A stretch of DNA of 64,000 nt from Sphaerochaeta sp. GTDB lineage: Bacteria > Spirochaetota > Spirochaetia > Sphaerochaetales > Sphaerochaetaceae. Under the pieces are notes generated by a model. That model searched no databases, was not told the origin of the DNA, and saw only the letters and a list, made by a program, of their open reading frames with translations. Positions 35,011-43,817 of this stretch are shown here, piece after piece. Made by a program: the position numbers and the translations under genes. Positions within the stretch are counted from its first letter, which is position 1. Each line of letters begins with the position of its first letter. The stretch spans positions 1 through 64,000 of the forward strand of contig JAKVPA010000004.1 of the NCBI GenBank assembly GCA_022482495.1, read 5' to 3'.

Positions 35011-37560
35011 ATGGCCAGGGAGAGACAGACCGTACTGATCGTCGATGACGAAGAGGTGAACAGAGAGATTCTGCGGCATGTTTTATCGGAGAGTTTTGAC
35101 GTCTTGGATGCCGAAAACGGCAAGGTCGCTCTGGAAGTTCTGAAAGCTCATGCCGAGGATATTTCGATGATCATTCTGGACCTGGTCATGCCGGTGATGG
35201 ACGGACTGGGGTTCCTCGAGGTGTACCACAAGATGCCCGAATGGGAGAACATCCCCGTGCTGGTGGCCACCGCGCAGAACGACAGCGATGTTGGCCGGAG
35301 ATGTTTTGACCTGGGTGCCTGGGACTTCATCAGCAAGCCGTATGATCTTCCTATCCTGAAACTGCGCATCAGTTCGGCCTACGCCCGCAGCCAGCTTGGC
35401 TTGATGAAATCGCTTGAGGAAGCCAACAAACGGTTGGAGTACACCAACCAGCATGACTTGCTCACCGGGCTTCCCAACCGCCAGAAATTCATGGCGGATT
35501 GCCGCAAGATGTTCGCCGAGCATCCGGATGACCGCTTTGTGATGATCCGCTTTGATGTGGAGAACTTCCGGTTGATCAACTTGATGTTCAGCATGGAGAG
35601 CGGCAATACGTTCCTGAAGTACGTTGCCAACCAGCTGGTGGAGTTCGGCAAGAGCAGGGAGTTGTTCTGCTGCGCCCACTTTCATGCGGACATCTTCGTC
35701 GCCTGCGGAAAGTGCGCGCGGGAAGGGTTGGTCATCGCGGCGATCGAGCTGTTCAAACGGAAACTGAAAAGCTATTCCATTGATTTCAACATCCGTCCGA
35801 TCTTCGGCATCTACATGATCAACGATGCGAGGATCGCCGATCCGGATGACATCTACGACAAAGTCAGCCTTGCGTCTCGGCAGTGCAAACGCAACCACCT
35901 GTACGATAAGAACTATGAGTTCTACGTGGAACCGCTACGCGAAAAACTGAAGAAAATCCAGGAGTATGTCAACATCTTTCCCCGTGCATTGGAAGAGGGG
36001 CAGTTCAAAGTCTACCTCCAGCCGAAATACGAACTGGTCTCCAATACCATCTCGGGCAGCGAAGCGTTGGTCCGGTGGATCAATGACCAGGGGGAGATGA
36101 TCAGTCCGGGTGAGTTCATCCCCGCATTCGAGCAGAACGGGTTCATCCTGAAGCTGGATTATTTCATGTGGGAGCAGGTCTGCAAGCTGCTCAGCCATTG
36201 GCTGAAGGAGGGCAAGCGCCCCAAGCCGATCTCCGTCAACATCTCCCGGATGGATGTGTACAACCCGGAGCTGGTCAGCCAGATCATCGAGCTGGTGGAC
36301 CGGTACCAGGTTCCGCCTGAGTTGTTCCAGCTGGAACTGACGGAAAGCGCCTACGCGGAGAACCAGGAGTTGATCATCCGGACGATGGGACGCCTGCAGG
36401 AGCATGGGTTCACCATCCTGATGGACGATTTCGGCAGCGGGTATTCTTCGTTGAACGTGCTGAAGGACCTGCCCATCGACATTCTGAAGATCGACCTGAA
36501 GTTCTTGGAGAAAAGCAGCGATCCGGGAAAAGCCCGGTTCATTTTGGATTCCATCATCCGCATGAGCAGGGGCATGTCCGTTCCGGTCATCGCCGAAGGG
36601 GTTGAGGATGAACGCCAGGCGCGGTTTCTCCGAAGCATCGGGTGCGAATACGCCCAAGGCTATTTCTTTGCTCGTCCGATGCCGGTCGCGGAGTTTGAGA
36701 AGTTGGCGTTCCCCTCCCAAGAGCAGGAGAATTCCACAAGGCAACGGATGGTTTCCTCTCTGGGGGAGGATTCCACCTGGCGGGTGCTCTCCTCCAAGTT
36801 CCAGCGGTATTTCGCCTCCTGCAACAGTGCCATGGCGCTGTATACCTATGACGGCGAGCAGCTCTGCTTCCTGCAGTCCAACCGTGTGCTTGATGAATTG
36901 TTCGGCGTAAAGGGTGGGCAGATGGCGTTCACGGAAGACCCCATGAGCATCATCTCTTCCATTTCCCAGGCGGATGTGGAGGACGTGCTCTCCAAACTCT
37001 CACCGACCAATCCGTTGGCCCAGTGCGAGATTCTGTGTAATCTTCCGGAGGGCAAGGACATCTGGCTGACCCTGCAGCTGATGTTCATCAGCCAGATCGG
37101 CAACCAGAAGGTGCTCCTCGGCATGGCGGATGACATCACCAACCGCAAGATCGTTTTGGAGCAGATGGGTGAGTTCCGGACGGAAACGAACGTCACCATC
37201 CGCAAGAACGGTGTCATTTTGCTCATCGAGCCGGATCGCAGTGTCGTGGGACGTGTCCGGAATGCCCTTTCGGCGAATTACGTGGTCTTTGATGTGGCAA
37301 GCGGTGGCAGCGGCCTGCGGTTCCTCAGTGAATCGTTCGAGCCGGTGGACGCCATTCTTCTGGATTGTGGAGCGCCGGGCATCAGTTGCTCCGCCTTCGT
37401 CCTGCATATCCGTTCTTCGTCCGTCTCGCGTATCCCGGTGATCGTCATCAATGGAGCAGGTGTCCCCGGAGCGGATGGATACCTTGACTCGTCCTTCAGT
37501 CCGGAAGCGTTGCTTACCCTTTTGAAAAAGGTGATCCCGCAGAACCGCGTCAGCGATTGA
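35011..37560 (+). CDS. REC-GGDEF(degenerate)-EAL-PAS-like-REC(degenerate) signalling protein
   Basis: The 849-residue protein starts with a receiver domain (1-125; VLIVDDEEVNRE, phospho-Asp in MIILDLVMPVMDG, Lys in ISKPYD). A GGDEF domain (about 140-300) has HADIF where GGDEF should be, so it cannot make c-di-GMP. The EAL domain (about 325-565) is intact: SGSEALVRW, MDDFGSGYSSL, IAEGVED, so phosphodiesterase activity is likely. A PAS-like stretch (about 595-720) and a second receiver (about 735-845) follow; the latter keeps LLIEPD and ILLDCG but lacks the conserved Thr and Lys. ATG 35011 has GGGAG. Confidence 0.88.
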   Translation: MARERQTVLIVDDEEVNREILRHVLSESFDVLDAENGKVALEVLKAHAEDISMIILDLVMPVMDGLGFLEVYHKMPEWENIPVLVATAQNDSDVGRRCFDLGAWDFISKPYDLPILKLRISSAYARSQLGLMKSLEEANKRLEYTNQHDLLTGLPNRQKFMADCRKMFAEHPDDRFVMIRFDVENFRLINLMFSMESGNTFLKYVANQLVEFGKSRELFCCAHFHADIFVACGKCAREGLVIAAIELFKRKLKSYSIDFNIRPIFGIYMINDARIADPDDIYDKVSLASRQCKRNHLYDKNYEFYVEPLREKLKKIQEYVNIFPRALEEGQFKVYLQPKYELVSNTISGSEALVRWINDQGEMISPGEFIPAFEQNGFILKLDYFMWEQVCKLLSHWLKEGKRPKPISVNISRMDVYNPELVSQIIELVDRYQVPPELFQLELTESAYAENQELIIRTMGRLQEHGFTILMDDFGSGYSSLNVLKDLPIDILKIDLKFLEKSSDPGKARFILDSIIRMSRGMSVPVIAEGVEDERQARFLRSIGCEYAQGYFFARPMPVAEFEKLAFPSQEQENSTRQRMVSSLGEDSTWRVLSSKFQRYFASCNSAMALYTYDGEQLCFLQSNRVLDELFGVKGGQMAFTEDPMSIISSISQADVEDVLSKLSPTNPLAQCEILCNLPEGKDIWLTLQLMFISQIGNQKVLLGMADDITNRKIVLEQMGEFRTETNVTIRKNGVILLIEPDRSVVGRVRNALSANYVVFDVASGGSGLRFLSESFEPVDAILLDCGAPGISCSAFVLHIRSSSVSRIPVIVINGAGVPGADGYLDSSFSPEALLTLLKKVIPQNRVSD

Positions 37561-37939
37561 TCGGTTTCCCGATGCTTTGGTAGGTGAGGATCTCCTGTTC
37601 CATTCGTTCAGGCCATTCGGAGATGGGGATGGTATCCTCCACCTCCGTCTCTTCGCTGTCCAGATTGACCACTCGAATATCCACTTTGGTGGGGTCATCC
37701 GTATTGAAATAAACACTCATGGCATAGTTCGGCGTGAGATAAAAGGAACATCCGTCGGCATCTTCCATGATGACGAAGTGCTTGACGGACAGCGAATCGG
37801 ACACCGGAACCGGGTCGTCGCTCTTTTCTAGGACGGGCAGATATCCGATGAAGTCCTTCCCGCTGAAGATACGGAAATCAAGGGTGGTTGGCATATGGGG
37901 GAACAGCGTGGTGAGAAACTGCCGAACAATCCTTACCAT
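37550..37939 (-). CDS. Hypothetical protein
   Basis: This 129-residue acidic soluble protein reads LDFRIFSGKDFIGYLPVLEK and EDADGCSFYLTPNYAMSVYF, with an alternating beta pattern. I recognise no family. ATG 37939 has AAGGAGG 10 bases upstream, which supports a real gene. It overlaps the end of the REC-EAL gene by 11 bases. Confidence 0.65.
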   Translation of the reverse strand: MVRIVRQFLTTLFPHMPTTLDFRIFSGKDFIGYLPVLEKSDDPVPVSDSLSVKHFVIMEDADGCSFYLTPNYAMSVYFNTDDPTKVDIRVVNLDSEETEVEDTIPISEWPERMEQEILTYQSIGKPINR

Positions 37940-38005
37940 GATACACAAACCTCCTTGGTCAATGCTTCTGGTTATACTGTATACAGGCTTTCGGCAGGAT
38001 GCAAT

Positions 38006-38031
38006 AAAAAAAAGCCTCCATTGCTGGAGGC
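38006..38031 (-). terminator. Rho-independent terminator after the lipoprotein gene
   Basis: On the minus strand GCCTCCA and TGGAGGC form a perfect stem around four bases, followed by eight T residues. It ends transcription of the 38056-38808 gene. Confidence 0.92.
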
Positions 38032-38055
38032 CCTTCACAAGAACAGGAAATTGGT

Positions 38056-38808
38056 TTATTTGGTCGGGTTCTTCACCGGGTATTTGGTCAGCATTGCCGC
38101 CAATTCCTTGACGTACCGCCCTTTCGGGTAGGCGCGAAGGTAGGTGTAGATGCTGTTCTTGTAGTACGAGTTGATGGCGGCGATACGCTCATCAGCCTGG
38201 GCGACCAACGCGCTGGTGTCCACGGCGGAACCATACATTCCCTGCACGGAAGCCAGGAGCCCTTTGTAGTACTGCAACGTATCCACACTGTAGGTGCTGT
38301 CGATCAACGTCTGTGCCGTCTTGGTGGCGTATGCGAACAGGTTCGCCTTCACCGTGGCATCTCCACTGGAGATGATCTTGGTGGCGACTTCCTGGGCTTT
38401 TGCCAAGGCCTGCTGGGTCAGTTTCCCATCGGGATCATTGGCCGGAACTTCAAGAGCGGCGATGATCTGGTTGATCTCATCCACAGAAGTCTGCTCGGAG
38501 ACGGAAGCGATCCGTTCGGCCAACGTGGGGGCTTTTGCCGGAGCTTTCGCTTCCGGCATGGTGCCGCTGACGGTGATCACCGTTTTGGACGAGGTTTCCG
38601 CTTTGGGCGTGGCGGCAGGTTGTTTTGTCTCAACAACCGCTACGGGCGCCGTGGATTTGTCCGGAGTGGCTTGTGGTTTTGTTTCTGGTTGCGCAGTGGT
38701 TGCCTGAGGTGTCGGAATCTGGCTGACCTGCTCCGGTTTGGTAGCGCATGAAGCGAACAATGTGATGGCGCACAGCGCGATCATCAATGGTACACGAATC
38801 TTTTTCAT
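38056..38808 (-). CDS. Putative lipoprotein with Pro/Thr-rich linker
   Basis: This 250-residue protein has a type II signal peptide with lipobox LFASC at residues 17-21, then a low-complexity Pro/Ala/Thr/Lys linker (about 22-95) and a helical C-terminal domain (about 96-250) ending LRAYPKGRYVKELAAMLTKY. It is likely surface- or periplasm-anchored. I recognise no family; a tetratricopeptide-like helical repeat is possible but not clear. Confidence 0.75.
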   Translation of the reverse strand: MKKIRVPLMIALCAITLFASCATKPEQVSQIPTPQATTAQPETKPQATPDKSTAPVAVVETKQPAATPKAETSSKTVITVSGTMPEAKAPAKAPTLAERIASVSEQTSVDEINQIIAALEVPANDPDGKLTQQALAKAQEVATKIISSGDATVKANLFAYATKTAQTLIDSTYSVDTLQYYKGLLASVQGMYGSAVDTSALVAQADERIAAINSYYKNSIYTYLRAYPKGRYVKELAAMLTKYPVKNPTK

Positions 38809-38963
38809 GAATAATATCTCCCTCTAATGGACGATGCACTCCTATGGTACCAAGAGAAGGACGGATGGGCAAGTGAGAGGATGCGGATTGTCTCCATTGC
38901 AATCTCACCATGGTTCTGGTACGCTTTTTCCAGAGGCTGGGGTTGCAGTCTTGGAACCAAAGA

Positions 38964-38989
38964 AGGAGGAGCCGTCGGTCGGCGACGGC
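38964..38989 (+). promoter_or_regulatory. Shine-Dalgarno plus hairpin before lpoB-like gene
   Basis: AAGGAGGA at 38964-38971 is too far (28 bases) from ATG 39000 for normal initiation. The intervening GCCGTCG/CGACGGC hairpin (38971-38989) would fold away 19 bases and bring the two close. No other start codon in frame lies between. This suggests structure-assisted or regulated initiation. Confidence 0.5.
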
Positions 38990-38999
38990 GTACAAAGCC

Positions 39000-39599
39000 A
39001 TGAAGAACAGAAACGCGTTTGTGGTGCTCTGCGTAATTGCCTTGATTCTGGCCGGATGCACGACGACGAAGGTCAAACGGCTCAGTGAAAACACCAAGAT
39101 GGATCTTTCCGGCAGATGGAATGACACGGACATCCAGTTGATCAGCAATTCAATGATCCAGGATTGTCTGAAAGGGAGCTGGATCAAGGCGAAGACGAAG
39201 AGCGGCGGCAAGCCGGTGGTGATCATCGGGGTGGTGGAGAACCGTTCCAGCGAACATATTGACACGACGATCATCAGCAAAAAGCTGGAGGCGGCGTTGG
39301 TGAACAGTGGAAAGGTTTTGACGGTCAACGATTTCGAAAACCGTGACCTGCTAGTCTCTGAACGGGAATACCAGGAGGAAAACGCCACCAAGAAGACGGC
39401 CAAGGTTTCCGGCAAGGAGACCGGTGCCGACTACATGCTCCTCGGATCGGTGAAAACCAACCTGGACCAGGAAGGGAAGAAATCGGTCAGAACCTACTAT
39501 GTCAGCCTGGAACTGGTCAACATTGAAACGGGCGTCAAGGTGTGGATGAACGAGGATTCGATCAAGAAATACATCGAGCGGGATGCCTATCGGTTCTGA
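39000..39599 (+). CDS. LpoB family lipoprotein, penicillin-binding-protein activator
   Basis: This 199-residue lipoprotein has lipobox LILAGC at about 16-21. The body matches LpoB: SENTKMDLSGRWNDTDIQLI, VIIGVVENRSSEHIDTTIIS, SEREYQEENATKKTAKVSGK and GADYMLLGSV. LpoB proteins are outer-membrane activators of class A PBPs or paralogues of unknown role. The stop codon overlaps the next ATG by one base, so the COG3014 protein is its likely partner. Confidence 0.8.
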   Translation: MKNRNAFVVLCVIALILAGCTTTKVKRLSENTKMDLSGRWNDTDIQLISNSMIQDCLKGSWIKAKTKSGGKPVVIIGVVENRSSEHIDTTIISKKLEAALVNSGKVLTVNDFENRDLLVSEREYQEENATKKTAKVSGKETGADYMLLGSVKTNLDQEGKKSVRTYYVSLELVNIETGVKVWMNEDSIKKYIERDAYRF

Positions 39600-40930
39600 T
39601 GAGCATACCACGGACCCTGCTCATCGCGCTCTGTGCGCTTCTTCTTTTCGGGTGCGCCTCAACCGTCTCGTTGGGGAGTGTGGAGCATCCGCTTTCCGAA
39701 GGCCGGTATGATGAGGCCGTCACGGCATTGGAGGCGAACAGCAAACAGCTGGAAAGCGCCCAGGGTCCGATCGTGCTGGCGTTGGACCAGGGAATGGTCT
39801 TCCATTATGCCCGGCAGTTTGACCTCTCCAACCGCAGTCTGGACAACGCGGAGGGTTTGATCACCGATGCCTTCACCAAAAGCATCACCGAAGGTGTCGC
39901 CACCTATCTGGTCAATGACAACGCCAGGACCTATCCGGGAGAGGATTTCGAGGATATCTACAGTAATGTATTCAAATCGTTGAACTATCAGATGCTGGGA
40001 AAGACGGAAGACGCCATGGTGGAAATCCGTCGGGCGACGGAAAAACAACAGGTGCTCCGGGACAAGTATGAGAAGCTGTCCGCCAAGACGGCACAGGCGG
40101 CAAAAAACAACCAGGTGGATGGCCTGTCCGGAGATCTGGTCAGCATTGAGTTCAGTCACAGCGCGTTGGCCGATTACCTGGGGATGCTGTACTCCCGCAG
40201 GCTCGGCGCCACCGCCGACCTTTCCTATTTCCACGGACAAGTCACGTCGGCATTCTCCAGTCAGCCGCATCTATATCCTTTTTCCGTCCCCTCCCGATTG
40301 GACGAGGAACTGTCTGTTCCTTCCGGCAAGGCCCGGGTCAACGTCATTGCATTCTCCGGTCTGGAACCATACAAACAGGAAGTGTCCCAATACCTGCCGG
40401 TTTCCCGGTCCGGGTGGATGAAGATCGCCCTGCCGGAAATGGAAGGTCGGCAGAGCATGATCTCCCGGGTGGACGTCTCCATCGGGGATGAGCGGTTTAC
40501 GCTGGATCTTCTGGAAGACCTGTCAGCCGTGGCGAAGCAGACGTTCGCCCTTCGTCTCCAGGACATCACCAACCGGACGTTGATCCGCGCAACGATGAAG
40601 GCGGTCGGTACGTCGGTCATTGATGTCGTAGGGCATGGGATCGCGCAATCGGCATCGGAGAACGATCGCCAGGGGTGGGGGCTTCTCGCCGATCTTGCCA
40701 CGTTGTTCTCCTCGGTGTTTTCCGTCGCCAGCGAACAGGCCGATCTCCGGATGTCCCATTTCTTTCCCGCCATGGCGCGGGTCGGCGGCATCAACGTCGA
40801 ACCCGGGGTGTATGACGTGACGGTGGAGTTCAAGGATGCCTCCGGCTTCGTGGTCGGCCGGGTGATTTACAAGGACTGCCATGTCAAGGAAGGAGGGCTC
40901 AACCTGGTGGAGGCCGTCTGCCTTCGGTAG
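39599..40930 (+). CDS. COG3014-type lipoprotein
   Basis: This 443-residue lipoprotein has lipobox LLFGC at residues 15-19. Helical TPR-like sequence (about 30-180: EGRYDEAVTALEAN, SLNYQMLGKTEDAMVEIRRA) precedes a beta-rich C-terminal half (PSGKARVNVIAFSGLEPYKQ). The pattern and the LpoB neighbour fit COG3014, often encoded beside LpoB-like proteins in Gram-negative bacteria. Its role in the envelope is unknown. Confidence 0.72.
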   Translation: MSIPRTLLIALCALLLFGCASTVSLGSVEHPLSEGRYDEAVTALEANSKQLESAQGPIVLALDQGMVFHYARQFDLSNRSLDNAEGLITDAFTKSITEGVATYLVNDNARTYPGEDFEDIYSNVFKSLNYQMLGKTEDAMVEIRRATEKQQVLRDKYEKLSAKTAQAAKNNQVDGLSGDLVSIEFSHSALADYLGMLYSRRLGATADLSYFHGQVTSAFSSQPHLYPFSVPSRLDEELSVPSGKARVNVIAFSGLEPYKQEVSQYLPVSRSGWMKIALPEMEGRQSMISRVDVSIGDERFTLDLLEDLSAVAKQTFALRLQDITNRTLIRATMKAVGTSVIDVVGHGIAQSASENDRQGWGLLADLATLFSSVFSVASEQADLRMSHFFPAMARVGGINVEPGVYDVTVEFKDASGFVVGRVIYKDCHVKEGGLNLVEAVCLR

Positions 40931-40975
40931 GTGGTTTCACTTGATTCTCCTCCTCTGATGCTATACGGTGAACAA

Positions 40976-40983
40976 GGGGGGGG
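40976..40983 (+). repeat. G8 homopolymer in the leader of a GNAT gene
   Basis: Eight G then six A lie between a likely -10 (TATACG, 40962-40967; -35 TTGATT at 40941) and ATG 40995. Slippage could change spacing and expression. It also supplies the only purine-rich ribosome site. Confidence 0.6.
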
Positions 40984-40994
40984 AAAAAAGAGAA

Positions 40995-41501
40995 ATGCAT
41001 CAGATTGTGATCCGAAAAGCGAAAGGTGAGGATGCTCCGGCAATGCTGGAATTCCTTACCGTGATCGGTTCGGAGACGGATAATCTGACCTTTGGAAAGG
41101 AAGGTCCGAGAACCACCTTGGAACAAGAACGTACCTGGTTGTTCCGCAGCAACAGCTTGCGGGGTTGCTTTTTCCTTGCCATGGAAGACCAAACGATCAT
41201 GGGAACCATCCAGCTTACTGCGGGAACCAGAGATCGGACCCGTCATGTTGCGGAGATGGCGATCGCCGTACGGAAGGAATGCTGGGGTCATGGGGTGGCG
41301 ACGGCCCTGTTCCAGCGAGCCATGGAATGGGCGGATCGACGGGGCGTGACCAAGGTGAATCTCCTGGTGCGGGCTGACAACGAACGGGCAAAAGGATTCT
41401 ATGCAAAGTGCGGCTTCGTCAAGGAAGGAGTCAACCAGCGGATGTTCCGGATGAATGGTGCATACATAGACGGGGAGTACTGGGGATTGCTCCGCAATTG
41501 A
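40995..41501 (+). CDS. GNAT family N-acetyltransferase
   Basis: This 168-residue acetyltransferase has the core EMAIAVRKECWGHGVATALF and the C-terminal NLLVRADNERAKGFYAKCGF. It matches the SpeG/RimI-like group that acts on amines. The substrate is unknown. Expression may depend on the G8 tract before it. Confidence 0.85.
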   Translation: MHQIVIRKAKGEDAPAMLEFLTVIGSETDNLTFGKEGPRTTLEQERTWLFRSNSLRGCFFLAMEDQTIMGTIQLTAGTRDRTRHVAEMAIAVRKECWGHGVATALFQRAMEWADRRGVTKVNLLVRADNERAKGFYAKCGFVKEGVNQRMFRMNGAYIDGEYWGLLRN

Positions 41502-41524
41502 AAAGGGACAGCTTCCGCTGTCCC
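41501..41524 (-). terminator. Terminator after tRNA-Ala
   Basis: GGGACAGC and GCTGTCCC pair around TTCC; read on the minus strand the stem is followed by TTTT. It lies 7 bases after the tRNA 3' end and overlaps the end of the convergent GNAT gene. Confidence 0.8.
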
Positions 41525-41531
41525 CTGTGGT

Positions 41532-41605
41532 TGGAGGCTATCAGAATCGAACTGACGACCTTCTGCATGCCATGCAGACGCTCTAGCCAACTGAGCTAAG
41601 CCCCC
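41532..41605 (-). tRNA. tRNA-Ala (anticodon GGC)
   Basis: The 74-base minus-strand sequence folds as a cloverleaf: acceptor GGGGGCT with AGCCTCC (one G-U pair), D arm GCTCAGTTGGCTAGAGC, anticodon stem TCTGC/GCAGA with loop ATGGCAT (anticodon GGC, reading GCC), and T arm with GTTCGATTC. The 3' CCA is not encoded. A likely promoter (TTGAAA, then TAGAGT) lies upstream at about 41625-41655. Confidence 0.95.
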
Positions 41606-41741
41606 ATGCAACAGTAGGTACTCTATCAGATAACGCCAAAAACTTTCAAGAGGTTTGTACCGCGGAAATTGGGGAAGCTTCAATTGAGTCTTGCTGGGGT
41701 CTCTGCTATGATGGATGCATCGTTACGGCAGGGAGGTTGCT

Positions 41742-43178
41742 ATGGAGTTGGTGAAGAAACTGAAGGATGTGCTTTCTTCAGTGTTGCCAATTGTCGTGGT
41801 TGTCGTGATCTGCCATCTGTTCGTCACCCCGCTTCCTCCGGGATACTTCGGAAACTTTCTGCTGGGATCGTTGTATGTGATCCTCGGCCTGACGTTGTTT
41901 TTGCTCGGTGTGGACATCAGCATCGTGCCGGTCGGACAGGTGATCGGCTCCAAAGTGATGGAAAAACGCAGCGCGTTGCTTCTGGTTGTGGTGGGGTTTG
42001 TCGTCGGGTTCGTCATCACCTATGCGGAACCGAACGCGCTGGTCCTCGCTTCCCAGGTTTCGCTGGTAAACCAAGCGATCCAGGCCAGAAAACTGCTTTT
42101 GATGCTCTCCTTGGGTGTCGGCGTGTACATCGCGTTGGCCTTCGCCCGCCTGGTGCTCCATATCCCCTTGAAATACGTCCTTTTGGTCAGTTATGTGGTG
42201 GTCTTCGTCCTGGCGTTCCTCAATCCGGAGACGATGGTCTCCATTGGGTTTGACAGCGGAGGGTCCGCCACCGGGCCGATGGCCGTCCCGTTCATCATGG
42301 CGCTGGGCATCGGCGCCGCGCGGGTGCAGTCGGGGAGCACGGAGATGGATAATTTCGGATTCGTCGGCATGCAGTCCATCGGCGCCATCATTGCGGTGTT
42401 GGTCATGGGATTGCTGGTTCCCCAAGGCTCATCCGCCACGGTGGTTCCTTCGTATCCCTCAGGACACTTCCTTTCCATGGCAGGCGCCCAGTTCCAGTCC
42501 GTCGCCTCCTCAATGCTTCCGTTGGTGGCGGTGGTGCTGTTCTTCCAGTTCACCCTGCTTCGCATGCCTCGCATCCAGATGACCCGGGTGTTCGTCGGTA
42601 TGGTGTACTGCTTTGTCGGCATGTCGGTGTTTTTGTTGGGGGCGAACAGCGGCTTCATGCCGGTCGCCTTCGTGTTGGGGAAAGCGATGGGTTCCCTCTC
42701 CCCGGCGGCGTTGATCGTCCTGGGATTGGTGCTTGGCGCGCTGGTGGTGCTGGCCGAGCCTTCCGTCTACGTCCTGGTCACCCAGGTGGAGGAGATCAGC
42801 AACAACCACATCACCAAACGGATGATGCTGACGTTCCTCGCCGCGGGCGTTTCCCTGTCGGTGGGGCTTGGACTGGTGAAGATGGTCTTTGGCTTCTCCA
42901 TCCTGTGGGTTCTTGTCCCGGTGTATCTCATCTCGTTCATTCTGTTGTTCACCGGACCAGGATTGTTCGGTGCCATTGCGTTTGACAGCGGCGGAGTGGC
43001 CGCAGGCCCCATGGCCGCCACGTTCATCCTGCCGTTCTTCATCGGATCTTCCATGGTGTTCAAGGGAGATTCGTTCGGCATCATCGGCTGTGTATCCATG
43101 GCGCCGCTCATCACCATTCAGATGCTTGGCGTCCTGTACCAGCGGAAACTGAAAAAGCAAGGAGGAGGCAAGATATGA
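41742..43178 (+). CDS. Duplicated DUF1538 membrane protein
   Basis: This 478-residue polytopic protein has two tandem DUF1538 units of about 235 residues. Each carries the same signatures: LFLLGVDISIVPVGQVIG and FLLGANSGFMPVAFVLG, EPNALVLASQV and EPSVYVLVTQV, and the re-entrant-like GFDSGGSATGPMAVPFI and AFDSGGVAAGPMAATFI. This is an inverted- or tandem-repeat transporter architecture. ATG 41742 has GGGAGG. The stop overlaps the PII gene start by ATGA, as expected for a transporter gated by PII proteins. The substrate is unknown. Confidence 0.85.
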   Translation: MELVKKLKDVLSSVLPIVVVVVICHLFVTPLPPGYFGNFLLGSLYVILGLTLFLLGVDISIVPVGQVIGSKVMEKRSALLLVVVGFVVGFVITYAEPNALVLASQVSLVNQAIQARKLLLMLSLGVGVYIALAFARLVLHIPLKYVLLVSYVVVFVLAFLNPETMVSIGFDSGGSATGPMAVPFIMALGIGAARVQSGSTEMDNFGFVGMQSIGAIIAVLVMGLLVPQGSSATVVPSYPSGHFLSMAGAQFQSVASSMLPLVAVVLFFQFTLLRMPRIQMTRVFVGMVYCFVGMSVFLLGANSGFMPVAFVLGKAMGSLSPAALIVLGLVLGALVVLAEPSVYVLVTQVEEISNNHITKRMMLTFLAAGVSLSVGLGLVKMVFGFSILWVLVPVYLISFILLFTGPGLFGAIAFDSGGVAAGPMAATFILPFFIGSSMVFKGDSFGIIGCVSMAPLITIQMLGVLYQRKLKKQGGGKI

Positions 43179-43815
43179 GCGATGTGGTGATCTTCACCAT
43201 CGTCCAGAAAGGAAAGGCGGAGAAAGTGTTCGCCGCCGCCAGGAACGCCGGTTCCACCGGCGGAACGATCTTCTATGCCCATGGCACCGCCCCTTCCCGT
43301 CTTCTGTCCATGCTGGGGTTGGGTGACAGCCACAAGGAGATGATCGTCATCCTGACGGAGGAAGAAAAGGAGAACGCCATCATCACGGCGATGTGTGGTG
43401 TGGAGAAGTGTCAGGGAGCCGTTTGGGTGGCTCCCTGCGGAAAAGCGGTTTCAGCAGCGGCTCGTGCAGAACGAGCAAGGAGAAGACACAATGGATACAG
43501 CATGGGAAATGATCAATGTGATCTGCAACCAAGGGTACTCGGAGGAAGTGATGGCTGCGGCACGTGGTGCCGGGGCTGGTGGCGGTACGGTGGTCAACGG
43601 ACGGGGTACCGGGAACCCCTGCGGATGTCAAGTTCTTCGGCATCCAGCTGGTCCCGGAGAAAGAGATGTTGATGATTCTGGTGGAGAAGGAAAAAGAAGA
43701 GGAAGTATTCAATGCAATTGTCGCCCTTCCTTGTCTTCAGGAACCGGGTAGTGGCATCGTCTACACCATGCCGGTGACACGGTTCCAACTGCTGGGAGGA
43801 AAGAGTTCCTTATAA
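43175..43815 (+). CDS. Tandem PII-like regulators, two +1 frameshifts
   Basis: Domain 1 (from ATG 43175) reads SDVVIFTIVQKGKAEKVFAA to GAVWVAP; domain 2 (ATG 43491 with AAGGAG) reads MDTAWEMINVICNQGYSEEV to TRGTG-like NGRGTGNP, then, after a shift, ADVKFFGIQLVPEKEMLMIL. Both breaks are at CCC TGC GGA (codons 43433 and 43617), and skipping one C at each restores conserved, codon-typical sequence. With both shifts corrected, there is no stop between the domains, giving one 212-residue tandem PII. Alternatively, domain 2 is translated separately from ATG 43491. It probably gates the DUF1538 transporter. Confidence 0.7.
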
Positions 43816-43817
43816 AA

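Noticed and set aside
38971-38989. Terminator between the lipoprotein and lpoB-like genes
   Set aside because: The hairpin has no T run and sits between a ribosome site and a start codon.
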